Of a stretch of 64,000 bases of DNA, positions 36,370 to 44,988 are shown one piece after another. A model generated the notes under the pieces. The model worked only from the letters and a program-made list of their open reading frames with translations. It searched no databases and was not told the DNA's origin. The stretch is from a bacterium (GTDB lineage: Bacteria; Planctomycetota; Planctomycetia; Kolteriales; Kolteriaceae). The stretch's first letter is position 1. Every line of letters starts with the position of its first letter. The stretch is taken from the NCBI GenBank assembly GCA_019753235.1, contig JAIELF010000032.1, forward strand, positions 62,001 through 126,000, given 5' to 3'. The translations under genes were made by a program, and so were the position numbers.

Positions 36370-37161
36370 ATGATCCAATCGGTTTCGGCCACAAAAAAGA
36401 GTCCGATCGACACGCTCGAAGCGGCTCTTCAAAAGGATCGCGAGAGCTTGATCCTCCATCCAGTCTATTCCGCGATCCGTTCGATTAATGATCTCCGTTG
36501 GTTCATGGAGAACCACGTCTTTGCCGTTTGGGACTTCATGTCGCTGCTCAAGACGTTGCAAAGCCGACTGACGTGCGTCGGCTCTCCCTGGCGACCGATC
36601 GGCTCACCGAGCTTGCGTCGCTTCATCAATGAAATCGTTCTGGGGGAAGAGTCCGATCTCGACGCGAACGGCCAACCGATCAGTCACTTCGAAATGTACC
36701 TGGCGGCCATGCGTGAAGTCGGAGCGAACACGCAGAGCGTCGAGCGACTGCTCGAACTCATTTCTTCGATGCCCATCGACGAAGCTCTTTCACAGGCGAA
36801 TGCTCCTTTGCCGGCCAGAGTCTTCGTCGAGCAGACGTTTCGTGTCATTGAATCCGGTTCTTTATCCTCCGTCGCCGCCACCTTCACGTTTGGTAGAGAA
36901 GATCTCATCCCCGAAATGTTTCAGTCCGCGCTCGATACCATCGGGTCGGGCTCGCCCGATTTTGGTCCACGATTTCACTACTACCTTCAGCGGCATATTG
37001 ATGTCGATGGCGACTCGCATTCCGGGCTGGCTCGGCAGATGGTGGCCGAGATCTGTCAATCTCCTGCCGATTGGCAGCAAGCCGAGCAGGCTGCTCGGGC
37101 TTCGCTTCGGGCCCGGCAACATCTCTGGGACGGCGTTCTGGATGGCCTCGTTAAGAGCTAG
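36370..37161 (+). CDS. DUF3050 (heme-oxygenase-like fold) protein
   Basis: A 263-residue all-helical protein. The family segments are HPVYSAIRSINDLRWFMENHVFAVWDFMSLLK (residues about 21-52), RRFINEIVLGEESD, and the late FHYYLQRHIDVDGDSHSGLA, with His residues as in heme-oxygenase-like folds. DUF3050 proteins have no proven reaction; some relatives in this fold are di-iron oxygenases. It follows xseB in the same direction. ATG 36370 has GGAGGGAGAA about nine bases before it; a longer frame from 36217 is rejected. Its end overlaps the convergent HD gene by 11 bases. Confidence 0.85.
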   Translation: MIQSVSATKKSPIDTLEAALQKDRESLILHPVYSAIRSINDLRWFMENHVFAVWDFMSLLKTLQSRLTCVGSPWRPIGSPSLRRFINEIVLGEESDLDANGQPISHFEMYLAAMREVGANTQSVERLLELISSMPIDEALSQANAPLPARVFVEQTFRVIESGSLSSVAATFTFGREDLIPEMFQSALDTIGSGSPDFGPRFHYYLQRHIDVDGDSHSGLARQMVAEICQSPADWQQAEQAARASLRARQHLWDGVLDGLVKS

Positions 37162-37729
37162 TCTCGCTCGCCTGCTGGAGTTCTTGAACGATCCGAGCAA
37201 GTTCTCTTTCCCATGGTCCCTCCTGACGAGCGAGCAGGATGGACGAAACCTCCCGGTAGTACCAAAGCGTCCCCTCCTTCTTGCCATTGAATTTCTCGAA
37301 AGCGACTGGCCCCTCTTCCCGAAGTTCCATCAACAGTGCCCGGGCGTTGTGAATCTTGTCGGCTAAAGAAACCTTCGCCACCGAGTCATCCTCGACGCGA
37401 AGCCGAGCAAGGTAGGCCTCTTTGCGACTTCGCCACGGGGGTTTCGGCGTCTCGGTCGTGTCCGAGCAAGCCATCACGATACGGGCTACCTCGGGACCGA
37501 ATTCTACTTCGATCGCACGAAGTGTCGGCAGGCCTCCTTGGTCTTCGACCGCGTCATGCAACAGGGCCGCGATAATCTCGATCTCGCTGCCAGCCATCTC
37601 GGCCACAAGCGACGCGACCCCCCAAAGGTGTGCCACGTAAGGAACGCGGGATGACCGTCGAAATTGACCCCGGTGAAGCGATTCCGCCCGAACCAACGCC
37701 CGGCTAATCGGTGTCATACCATCGTCCAT
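37151..37729 (-). CDS. HD domain hydrolase, MESH1/SpoT-hydrolase-like
   Basis: A 192-residue single-domain HD protein. Ligands are visible in VPYVAHLWGVASLV (His), ALLHDAVED (HD pair) and VSLADKIHNA, the spacing of stand-alone (p)ppGpp or NADPH hydrolases of the SpoT/MESH1 type. The C-terminal WYYREVSSILLAR is also typical. ATG 37729 (MDDGMTPIS) is taken as start. It lies divergently next to nadE, 124 bases apart. Whether the substrate is (p)ppGpp or another nucleotide cannot be told. Confidence 0.78.
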   Translation of the reverse strand: MDDGMTPISRALVRAESLHRGQFRRSSRVPYVAHLWGVASLVAEMAGSEIEIIAALLHDAVEDQGGLPTLRAIEVEFGPEVARIVMACSDTTETPKPPWRSRKEAYLARLRVEDDSVAKVSLADKIHNARALLMELREEGPVAFEKFNGKKEGTLWYYREVSSILLARQEGPWERELARIVQELQQASETSS

Positions 37730-37853
37730 GACGAGTCTCCGGAGGCTGGGAAGTATTACTTTGAGGGTTATACCGACCAAACGAAGAGAATCGTCACCCT
37801 GTCGATGACGGAACGGGGGAGGCCGACCCCATCGGCCGAGATAGGATACCAGT

Positions 37854-39890
37854 ATGGACGAGCACGGCTTTGTTCGAGTTGCCGCCGCTTCGCCCCGCGT
37901 CAGAGTCGCTCACCCCGAAGCGAACGTGCCGGCGATGATTGAATTGCTGCGCCGCGGCGAAAGCGAAGGGGCCGATCTCGTCGTTTTCCCCGAGCTAGCC
38001 CTTACCGGCTACACCTGCGGCGATCTCTTTCTCGATCGGCTTCTTCTTTCCTCGGCACGCCAAGCGCTGATCCAATTGACGGAGGAAGCCCAAGCCGTCT
38101 ACACCGGCCTGTTCGTGGTCGGCCTTCCCCTCTTGCATCAAGATCAACTCTTCAACGTCGCCGCCTTGGTACATCAGGGAAAGATTCTCGGCATCGTCCC
38201 CAAGCGGTATCTTCCCAACGAGAAAGAGTTCTACGAGCAAAGATGGTTCACGCCGTGGCAAGACGATCGACATGATCAGCTTGATGGGATGATGGCAAGT
38301 GGATCAATCCCGCTAGGGCAACGGGTCTGGTCAATCCTCCCCAGTCCAGAAAAGAGTTCGATCGATCGAATCGGACTGGGGATTGAAATCTGCGAGGATC
38401 TCTGGACCCCCGTTCCACGCAGCACCGCACTCGCCTGGGCCGGCGCCAACATCATCTGCAATCCATCGGCCAGCAACGACATCACCACCAAGGGTGACTA
38501 CCGACGCCAACTTGTATCCTCCCAGTCCGCCCGGTTGATCACCGGATACGTCTACGCATCGAGCGGGGTCAGTGAATCGACCACGGATCTCGTCTTCGGC
38601 GGGCATCTGATTATTGCTGAGAACGGAACCATCCTTGCCGAGAGTAAACGATTCGTTCGAGAGTCCCAGTTGATCGTAGCGGATCTGGATATCGAAAGGC
38701 TGACCGCCGACCGGATCCGAACGCGATCATGGAGCGATCAAAAGGGCGAGCGTTTGCTGGGGCCCATCGAACAGACGGCACTCGCTGCCCATAGAAAACC
38801 CAATCGCGACATTCGCCGAGCGGTTCCTGCTCATCCTTTCGTGCCAGACCGTTCGGATCGGCTGGGGGAGCGTTGCGACGAGGTTTATCATCTGCAAGTG
38901 GCGGGATTGGCACAAAGGATCGAGACCGCGCAGCCGACGACGCTGAACATCGGTATTTCTGGGGGATTGGATTCAACGCTGGCTCTGCTGGTGGCAGTCA
39001 AAACTTGCGATCAGCTTGGAATCGCGCGAACAAAAATTCACGGCATCACCATGCCGGGCTTTGGAACAAGCCATCACACGCGAACCAATGCCTGGGCAAT
39101 CATGAGTCATCTGGGCGTGACGGCCGAGATGATTGATATTCGTCCCCTTTGCCTCGACACCTTCCGCGCGATCGGGCATCGCCCCTTCGGCATAAATCCG
39201 ACCGATATTTCACTCGACGAATTCAGCAAGCAACTGCTCGATCTCGATGACGCGAGCCGCCACGACTTGGTTTTCGAAAACGTGCAGGCCCGGCTTCGGA
39301 CGATGCTACTCATGAGCCGAGGCTTCGTCGTTGGCACGGGAGATATGTCGGAGCTCGCGCTCGGTTGGGCGACGTACAACGGCGACCATATGAGCATGTA
39401 CAATCCCAATGTCAGCATTCCGAAAACGCTGGTTCGATTTCTGGTGGAGTGGGCGGCGGACCACGAATTCGAAAGTCCCGCTCGCGAAGTGCTTCATTCG
39501 ATCGCGGGTACGGAAATCTCTCCCGAGCTATTGCCGCCGGGCAAAGATGGCGCGATTCAGCGGACGGAAGATTCGGTAGGCCCTTACGAATTGCACGATT
39601 TCTACCTGTACCATTTTCTTCGTTTTGGATTTCGTCCCGCGAAGATCTTTCGATTGGCCCGAGCAGCTCGCTTCGAACGTCCTTACTCGGCCGAGCAGAT
39701 TCGTGCATCGTTACGAGAGTTCTTCTCGCGCTTTTTCCGCTCACAGTTTAAGAGATCTTGCTTACCCGACGGGCCCAAGGTCGGCTCGGTGAGTCTTTCG
39801 CCTCGAGGCGACTGGCGGATGCCCAGCGATGCGTCGGCAGCCGCCTGGCTCGCCGAGATCGACGCCCTTTCCATGGAAGACCTCTCCTAA
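37854..39890 (+). CDS. nadE: Glutamine-dependent NAD+ synthetase
   Basis: Final step of NAD synthesis: amidation of deamido-NAD with glutamine nitrogen. The 678-residue protein joins an N-terminal nitrilase-type glutaminase (catalytic Glu in VVFPELALTGY, Lys in VPKRYLPN, Cys in GIEICEDLW) to a C-terminal synthetase with the P-loop-like SGGLDSTLALL and GTGDMSELALGWATYNGDHM. Length matches the fused class. The stop codon lies inside a perfect 14-base tandem duplication (39881-39908). Confidence 0.95.
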   Translation: MDEHGFVRVAAASPRVRVAHPEANVPAMIELLRRGESEGADLVVFPELALTGYTCGDLFLDRLLLSSARQALIQLTEEAQAVYTGLFVVGLPLLHQDQLFNVAALVHQGKILGIVPKRYLPNEKEFYEQRWFTPWQDDRHDQLDGMMASGSIPLGQRVWSILPSPEKSSIDRIGLGIEICEDLWTPVPRSTALAWAGANIICNPSASNDITTKGDYRRQLVSSQSARLITGYVYASSGVSESTTDLVFGGHLIIAENGTILAESKRFVRESQLIVADLDIERLTADRIRTRSWSDQKGERLLGPIEQTALAAHRKPNRDIRRAVPAHPFVPDRSDRLGERCDEVYHLQVAGLAQRIETAQPTTLNIGISGGLDSTLALLVAVKTCDQLGIARTKIHGITMPGFGTSHHTRTNAWAIMSHLGVTAEMIDIRPLCLDTFRAIGHRPFGINPTDISLDEFSKQLLDLDDASRHDLVFENVQARLRTMLLMSRGFVVGTGDMSELALGWATYNGDHMSMYNPNVSIPKTLVRFLVEWAADHEFESPAREVLHSIAGTEISPELLPPGKDGAIQRTEDSVGPYELHDFYLYHFLRFGFRPAKIFRLARAARFERPYSAEQIRASLREFFSRFFRSQFKRSCLPDGPKVGSVSLSPRGDWRMPSDASAAAWLAEIDALSMEDLS

Positions 39891-39908
39891 TTCGCCTCTC
39901 CTAATTCG
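39881..39908 (+). repeat. 14-base tandem duplication across the nadE stop
   Basis: CCTCTCCTAATTCG occurs twice with no spacer (39881-39894 and 39895-39908). The first copy contains the last codons and the TAA stop of nadE. It looks like a recent slip or duplication; the second copy restores no reading frame. Confidence 0.8.
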
Positions 39909-39928
39909 CCATAGTGAGCTGCTTCGAA

Positions 39929-39949
39929 GGCTTTCAAGCCAACTTTTTT
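39929..39949 (+). terminator. Weak terminator after nadE
   Basis: GGCT and AGCC (39929-39932, 39937-39940) form a short stem with six T at 39944-39949 after AAC. The stem is short, so this is a weak candidate, but the position after nadE and the T-run fit. Confidence 0.4.
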
Positions 39950-40035
39950 GCCGATCAAGGAAGTTGACTGTCCCGCCATCCCCTTGCGAGCTGCTATAAA
40001 GGTCCATTACCAAGCAAAGGGGGCTAAAGGGGCTG

Positions 40036-41073
40036 ATGAAGACATTATTGACAGAGTTATTGGGCATCGAGCATCCGATCATGCTGGCGGGAATGAACGG
40101 GGTTGCGTGGAGCGACGTCGTTGCCGCCGTCAGCGAAGCGGGGGGTTGTGGGGTGCTCGGAGCCGAGGGTTGGCCGGCCGACCAACTTCGCGATGAATGC
40201 CAAAAGGTCCGTTCGTTGACGAAGAAGCCTTTCGGGGTCGATTTTCTCATTGCCGTCAATGACAACCCGATTGATTCGGTTCAAGTGGCGATCGACGAAG
40301 GGGCCGAGGTTCTGGTCGCCGGCCTAGGCGTTCCACAGCGAATCATTGACATGTGCCACGAGGCGGGCCTGGTCGTGATGTCGATGGCAGGAAAAGTGGA
40401 TCACGCCGTCAAAGCTGCCAAGACCGGCGTCGACGTGGTCATCGCCCAGGGATCCGAAGCAGGAGGCCACACCGGGGCTATCGGGTCGATCGCTCTTTGG
40501 CCACAGGTTGTGGACGCCATCGATGTCCCTGTCTTAGCCGCCGGCGGCATCGTCGATGGCAGGGGAATCGTCTCGGCATTGGCCATGGGGTGTCACGGCG
40601 TTTGGGTCGGCACCCGATTCATTGCCAGCAAAGAGGCTCGCGCTCATCACTACTACAAACAGCGGATTCTCGAATCGACGGCCGCGGACACCGTCATTTC
40701 TAAATGCTGGACCGGCAAAACGCTGCGGGCCTTCCGCAACGACACGACCGATTTCTTCGAGAAAAACCCCGATCAATTGAAGCCTTTCCCACTTCAAGTG
40801 ATGTCGATGATGCAAGAGGGATTGCTCGGGTTCGCCTTGGGGCCGGACTTGCCCGATGATGTTGCACCCAAGTCATGTCTCCCCGCCGGGCAAGGCTGCG
40901 GCGCCATCAAAGAGATCAAGAGCTGCAAAGAAATCATTGATGAGATGATGGCCCAGGCCGAGGCGATTCTCGCTCGCGGTGTCATCCCCACCTTCGGCTC
41001 GCAACAAAGTTTGTTGCAGCGGCGCGGCGCGCTGCCCGGCCTCGAACCCGATACTTTCGTCGGCAAGCAGTGA
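40036..41073 (+). CDS. Nitronate monooxygenase / FabK-like flavoprotein
   Basis: A 345-residue TIM-barrel FMN protein. Typical segments are PIMLAGMNGVAWSDVVAAVSEAGG at the N-terminus, VIAQGSEAGGHTG with the likely active-site His, and VLAAGGIVDGRGIVSAL plus GVWVGTRFIAS for phosphate binding of FMN. Members oxidise nitronates or reduce enoyl-ACP; the sequence does not distinguish these by eye. AAAGGGG precedes the ATG closely. A 7-bp hairpin with a UUCG loop follows its stop. Confidence 0.82.
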   Translation: MKTLLTELLGIEHPIMLAGMNGVAWSDVVAAVSEAGGCGVLGAEGWPADQLRDECQKVRSLTKKPFGVDFLIAVNDNPIDSVQVAIDEGAEVLVAGLGVPQRIIDMCHEAGLVVMSMAGKVDHAVKAAKTGVDVVIAQGSEAGGHTGAIGSIALWPQVVDAIDVPVLAAGGIVDGRGIVSALAMGCHGVWVGTRFIASKEARAHHYYKQRILESTAADTVISKCWTGKTLRAFRNDTTDFFEKNPDQLKPFPLQVMSMMQEGLLGFALGPDLPDDVAPKSCLPAGQGCGAIKEIKSCKEIIDEMMAQAEAILARGVIPTFGSQQSLLQRRGALPGLEPDTFVGKQ

Positions 41074-41668
41074 TCGAAGGCTTTCGAGCCTTCTTGAAGC
41101 AAGGTTGTCATCCAGGACAACAGCGACGTTGGCCTGTCCACTTTGCGCAACACTCAGATTGCGAACTCTTCATTCGGTGATTTCGTTGAAGTAGACAGGT
41201 GCCCGTTGACGTCACGCTAGCAACTTTGGTACGGTCCCAGATGAGGTGTGGCCGACATCGGCCGGCCACGACAAGGTTCGGCAGGGAGGGGTCAGTTGCA
41301 TGACAACGCCGCCGGGCTGTTTTCAACGCCACCGTCGAGCAGGCAAGCTCACTGATTGACCGCGACACAGAAACAACGTCCCTTGAACTCTCGACGAGGC
41401 GTCGCGAGAGTTGGACGACCATTCGGAAGGTGATGTCCGGTTGCGGCGAGTGGACTTGTTCCGCGGTGGCATTTTCCCGCTTCTGCCCCGTCGGCACCAC
41501 GACAACAAAGACTCGGGTGGCCCTAGCAACTTCAAAGCTTGGCCTCCTGGTTCACCCGACCACGATCTCCTTCATGGACGGATTTGGGGAAGGACTCCGA
41601 AGAGTTCTCGGCTCGATGCGGACCGCTGAGATAAGTATCCAGCGAGTTTGTCGATGGGAGACTGACCG
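41074..41668. other. 595-base stretch without a convincing gene
   Basis: Begins with the UUCG hairpin. A second complete hairpin is at 41248-41269 (GTGGCCG pairs with CGGCCAC). No frame gives a recognisable protein. A short plus-strand frame around 41411-41629 has a hydrophilic His/Pro-rich product without a ribosome site. It may hold the leader and promoter of the DUF2203 gene, or an old gene remnant. Confidence 0.35.
41076..41093 (+). terminator. UUCG-loop hairpin after the nitronate monooxygenase gene
   Basis: GAAGGCT (41076-41082), loop TTCG, and AGCCTTC (41087-41093) form a perfect seven-base stem two bases after the stop codon. No T-run follows, so it may be a Rho-type or 3'-end stabilising hairpin. 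Confidence 0.5.
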
Positions 41669-42121
41669 ATGGGTGTCGTTACGCATTCCCGCCTTTTCAC
41701 ACTCGACGAGGCCAATCGCATGTTGCCGTTGGTTTCGGCCATCGTGCAGGATATCTGCCAGGTCCATCGGTCGCTCTGTGATCGAGAGGACAGACTTAAA
41801 CGAAGTGTTGGCAAAAGCTCGGCCACGCCAATGCATCTGGAAGAAGTCGAAGCATTCGAAGAATCCATCAATGAAGACCGGAGCCGACTGGCCGAATACA
41901 TTAACGAGCTGTCGGACCTGGGGGTCGTGCTAAAGGCGATCGACGTCGGCGGCGTCAGTTTTCCCTCGGTCTTTCGAGGCCGACTGGTCTTTTTGAGCTG
42001 GCTCCCCGGTGACCGAGAAATCCGATACTGGCACGAGCTCGACACCGGTTTTGCTGGCCGGGAATCAATCGATTCTTTGCTTCCGGAACTACTCTTCGAA
42101 TCTCTGCGCCACGCCGACTGA
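41669..42121 (+). CDS. DUF2203 family protein
   Basis: A 150-residue cytosolic protein that fits DUF2203 by pattern: LFTLDEANRMLPLVSAIVQDI at the start, a helical hairpin of about 60 residues, and GVVLKAIDVGGVSFPSVFRGRLVFLSW with EIRYWHELDTGFAGR at the end. No function is established. GGGAG lies about eight bases before the ATG. It faces the HAD phosphatase gene convergently, 61 bases apart. Confidence 0.85.
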   Translation: MGVVTHSRLFTLDEANRMLPLVSAIVQDICQVHRSLCDREDRLKRSVGKSSATPMHLEEVEAFEESINEDRSRLAEYINELSDLGVVLKAIDVGGVSFPSVFRGRLVFLSWLPGDREIRYWHELDTGFAGRESIDSLLPELLFESLRHAD

Positions 42122-42182
42122 TACATTCAAGCAGAAGCGTTCCAAGATGGGGGAGCGCGTTCTGGCGTCTTGATTCCTTCGA

Positions 42183-42791
42183 TCACAGACGAATTCCTTC
42201 GCTCGCAAGATCCTCGACGAATTGCTTCGGCGAATGAAACTGGATCGCTTGCAAGCCATGTTTGCGTCCCGCAATCACGTACTCGGCAATGTCATCGGTG
42301 TAGAGGCACTCGTGCGGTTCGCATCGAATGACCTCTTTCGCGGCGTGGTAGATCGCCGGCGCCGGCTTCAGGGCGCCGACTTCGTAACTCAGGATGTGAT
42401 GATCGAACTGATCAAGAAACGACCATTGGCCTGCAACCCGATCGAAGTGGGCCGGGCATGTATTCGAGAGCAAGACCAATCGATAACCCTGTCGCTGGAT
42501 GCTCGAAAGCACATCGTCCATCGGCGAATTGAGCTCAAAGATATCGCTCGCAGCGATGAGAAGCCTTTCGCGATCGATGGATTGGCCGACCCACTCTTCC
42601 ATTGCCCCGTGAAAGCCTGCGTTATCGACCAAGCCGGTTTCGTAGCCGAGCAAAAGCCCGCTGTCGGTGGCGAATCGAATCACTTCTTCGGCCGGGCGTT
42701 GACAGACCGCCGACAGTTGATTGAACATTTTCTCATGAGAGAACCGAACCAGAACGTTCCCCAGATCAAAAAGAAAAGTCCTAATCGGCAC
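42183..42791 (-). CDS. HAD-superfamily phosphatase
   Basis: A 202-residue haloacid dehalogenase-type hydrolase. Motif I is FLFDLGNVLV, where the second Asp of the usual DxDxT is replaced by Gly-Asn, as in epoxide-hydrolase/YihX-like members. Motif II is LLSNT, motif III is the Lys in GALKPAPAIY, and motif IV is YTDDIAEYV. YihX-type enzymes dephosphorylate sugar phosphates such as alpha-glucose-1-phosphate. GTG 42791 has GGAG at good distance. An unexplained terminator lies 150 bases upstream on this strand (42939-42981), so a leader or separate RNA may precede it. Confidence 0.87.
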   Translation of the reverse strand: MPIRTFLFDLGNVLVRFSHEKMFNQLSAVCQRPAEEVIRFATDSGLLLGYETGLVDNAGFHGAMEEWVGQSIDRERLLIAASDIFELNSPMDDVLSSIQRQGYRLVLLSNTCPAHFDRVAGQWSFLDQFDHHILSYEVGALKPAPAIYHAAKEVIRCEPHECLYTDDIAEYVIAGRKHGLQAIQFHSPKQFVEDLASEGIRL

Positions 42792-42938
42792 GGGGCTGAC
42801 TCCATTTTCAAGATTGCAATCAGTCCGGATTGCTACTCGATTTCATGATCGCCGATCGAGACCAACTTTGTCCATCCACAGAATGGCCGAGGAACTGGAA
42901 CAAAGGAAAAGGGGCTCGACTTGTGCGGTCCGGATTCC

Positions 42939-42981
42939 AAAAAAGAGCCCCAGGATGTCACCGCGCGAGCTTGGGGCCTCT
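42939..42981 (-). terminator. Minus-strand intrinsic terminator with no upstream gene
   Basis: Read on the minus strand, AGAGGCCCCA (42981-42972) pairs with TGGGGCTCT (42952-42944) with one bulged base and a 19-base loop, and six T (42944-42939) end the structure. The only gene to the right (43053) is on the plus strand, so the transcript must begin within roughly 70-150 bases upstream. It could end a small RNA or attenuate the HAD phosphatase mRNA. Confidence 0.65.
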
Positions 42982-43052
42982 TGCCTAGTCCGCCGGCATA
43001 GTCCTCGATCGCGGGCGCGACGGGTTCGAACGATATCACAAGGAAGCCCGGA

Positions 43053-44705
43053 ATGAAACTTTTTGTGTCGCGCGATCTCGACGGCTTCTTCGGGCTTTTC
43101 ATCGACAACCTTGTTCAACTCCTGCTCATCCTTGCTCTTTGTAGCTCGATGGCGGGGATGTCAGGCGATTTTGCCTATCTCGTCGACGCTCGGATTCTTC
43201 CCGGGGCGGCCATCTCCATCGTTCTGGGAAATCTCTTCTACTCGCTGCAGGCGTATTCACTGGCTCGCCGAGAGAGGCGAAACGACGTGACCGCCCTTCC
43301 CTACGGCATCAACACGCCTTCTCTTTTGGTCTACGTCTTCTTCGTCTTAGTGCCGCTGCACGACGATCCTGAACGAGCATGGCGAATGGGATTGGTCGCC
43401 TGTTTCGGCAGCGGCGTGATCGAACTGGCGGGCGCTTTTGTTGCCCCGTGGATCCGCAAACACACGCCACGGGCGGCACTCCTTTCGACGCTCTCGGGTA
43501 TTGCGATTGGATTCATCTCGATGAAGTTCTGTTTGGATATCTGGTCTAAGCCGATCGTCGCCATGGCTCCTTTGGCGGTGGTCCTCGTCTCGTATTTCAG
43601 CGGAGTCCGATTTCCTTTTCATTTGCCGGGCGGGATGTTAGCGGTTTTGATCGGAACAGTGGTGGCTTGGACTTTGCCCAGCAGCATGACAGAGGTTTCT
43701 CTTAGTACCCATGCGGTGGTGGATGCTGCCCGAGCAGCCCAACCGCGCTGGCCGGTCTGGTGCGGACAAGAACTCTGGATCGCTCTGCGGGATCCGCAAA
43801 GTTGGCTTGGTTATCTTTCGGTCATCATCCCAATGGGACTATTCAATCTCATCGGCAGCCTGCAAAACATCGAGTCGGCCGAGGCCAGCGGCGATAAATA
43901 CTCCACCACTTGGTCGCTGTCGGCCAACGGTATCGGGACCATCATTGCCGCTCTACTGGGGAGCTGTTTCCCAACAACCATTTACATCGGCCATCCTGGC
44001 TGGAAGCAACTCGGCGCTCGATCAGGCTATTCGCTTCTGAACGGCATCGCGATTGCCGCCCTTTGTCTGTCGGGAACAGTTCCCGTTGTCGCGAGAATCA
44101 TTCCCATCGAGGCAGGAATCGGCATCGTCCTTTGGATCGGCGTTATCATTACCGCCCAAGCGTTCTCAGCCACGCCCGCTCGGCACGCCCCCGCGGTCGC
44201 GCTCGGGCTCTTTCCCGCCATTGCCGCCTGGGGCGCCACCGTCGCGTTGGCGGTCTTTGATCTTCCCGAAGTCCGCAAAGCCGGCATCACGCTTCAACAA
44301 GTCTTGACCTCTACCGATCCCAACAATGTCCAGTTGGCCGGCTACGGTCTGCATGGGCTGATCACCATGGAACGGGGTTACATTTTCGTCTGCATGATGC
44401 TGGCAGCACTGTCCGCCGCCCTCATCGATCGAAAGTTCTTTGTCGCGTCCATCTGGTGCGCGCTCGGAGTCATCGCGACAACGATCGGCCTGACCCACGC
44501 TTATGCACTCTCTGGAAACGTTGTCGATTACCTGATGGTGTGGGAGCAGATTCTCCCGATCGATTCGATGCTCTATCGGGCCTACGACATTGCCGCCGGC
44601 TACCTCGCGATGGCGCTCATTTTTCTCACGCTCGGCTTCTTCTTCGAAACAACTCATCAGAAAACGTCCGCGACATTTCCTCCAAAGGACGATCTCCACT
44701 TCTGA
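43053..44705 (+). CDS. NCS2-type (xanthine/uracil/AzgA-like) permease
   Basis: A 550-residue membrane protein with about 13-14 hydrophobic helices. The NCS2-type segment ALPYGINTPSLLVYVFFVL follows the second helix, and the later QNIESAEASGDKYST corresponds to the conserved Glu-containing helix 8 of AzgA/NCS2 carriers. NCS2 carriers import nucleobases with protons. Substrate cannot be read from the sequence. AGGAAG precedes ATG 43053 by about eight bases. It ends convergent to the NfeD gene. Confidence 0.8.
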   Translation: MKLFVSRDLDGFFGLFIDNLVQLLLILALCSSMAGMSGDFAYLVDARILPGAAISIVLGNLFYSLQAYSLARRERRNDVTALPYGINTPSLLVYVFFVLVPLHDDPERAWRMGLVACFGSGVIELAGAFVAPWIRKHTPRAALLSTLSGIAIGFISMKFCLDIWSKPIVAMAPLAVVLVSYFSGVRFPFHLPGGMLAVLIGTVVAWTLPSSMTEVSLSTHAVVDAARAAQPRWPVWCGQELWIALRDPQSWLGYLSVIIPMGLFNLIGSLQNIESAEASGDKYSTTWSLSANGIGTIIAALLGSCFPTTIYIGHPGWKQLGARSGYSLLNGIAIAALCLSGTVPVVARIIPIEAGIGIVLWIGVIITAQAFSATPARHAPAVALGLFPAIAAWGATVALAVFDLPEVRKAGITLQQVLTSTDPNNVQLAGYGLHGLITMERGYIFVCMMLAALSAALIDRKFFVASIWCALGVIATTIGLTHAYALSGNVVDYLMVWEQILPIDSMLYRAYDIAAGYLAMALIFLTLGFFFETTHQKTSATFPPKDDLHF

Positions 44706-44988
44706 ATCGATCCATGCGCAGCACATTGAAGGATCAAGCGGTGATCCTGCACATCCTGAAGCGTGAATGATTTTTCCTCGTATCGCTTATGGGTGACATG
44801 GTTGTCGTGGCGCCACCGATCAGACAACGGCCGAGATTTTGAGCAGGTGAGAAAGTCGGAACTCCGCCATCGGGCACTTGTCAACCGCAGAGTTCAGGCT
44901 CGTCGAATGTCGCTTAAATCCGCATCCTACAAACGGGGTTGGTCCCATTTATGTGGAGGAGATCGAATTACTTTCGACGCCAACGAAA

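Noticed and set aside
43021-43036. GGGTTCGAAC resembling a tRNA T-arm
   Set aside because: The flanks do not pair as a T-stem, and no acceptor or anticodon arm can be drawn on either strand.
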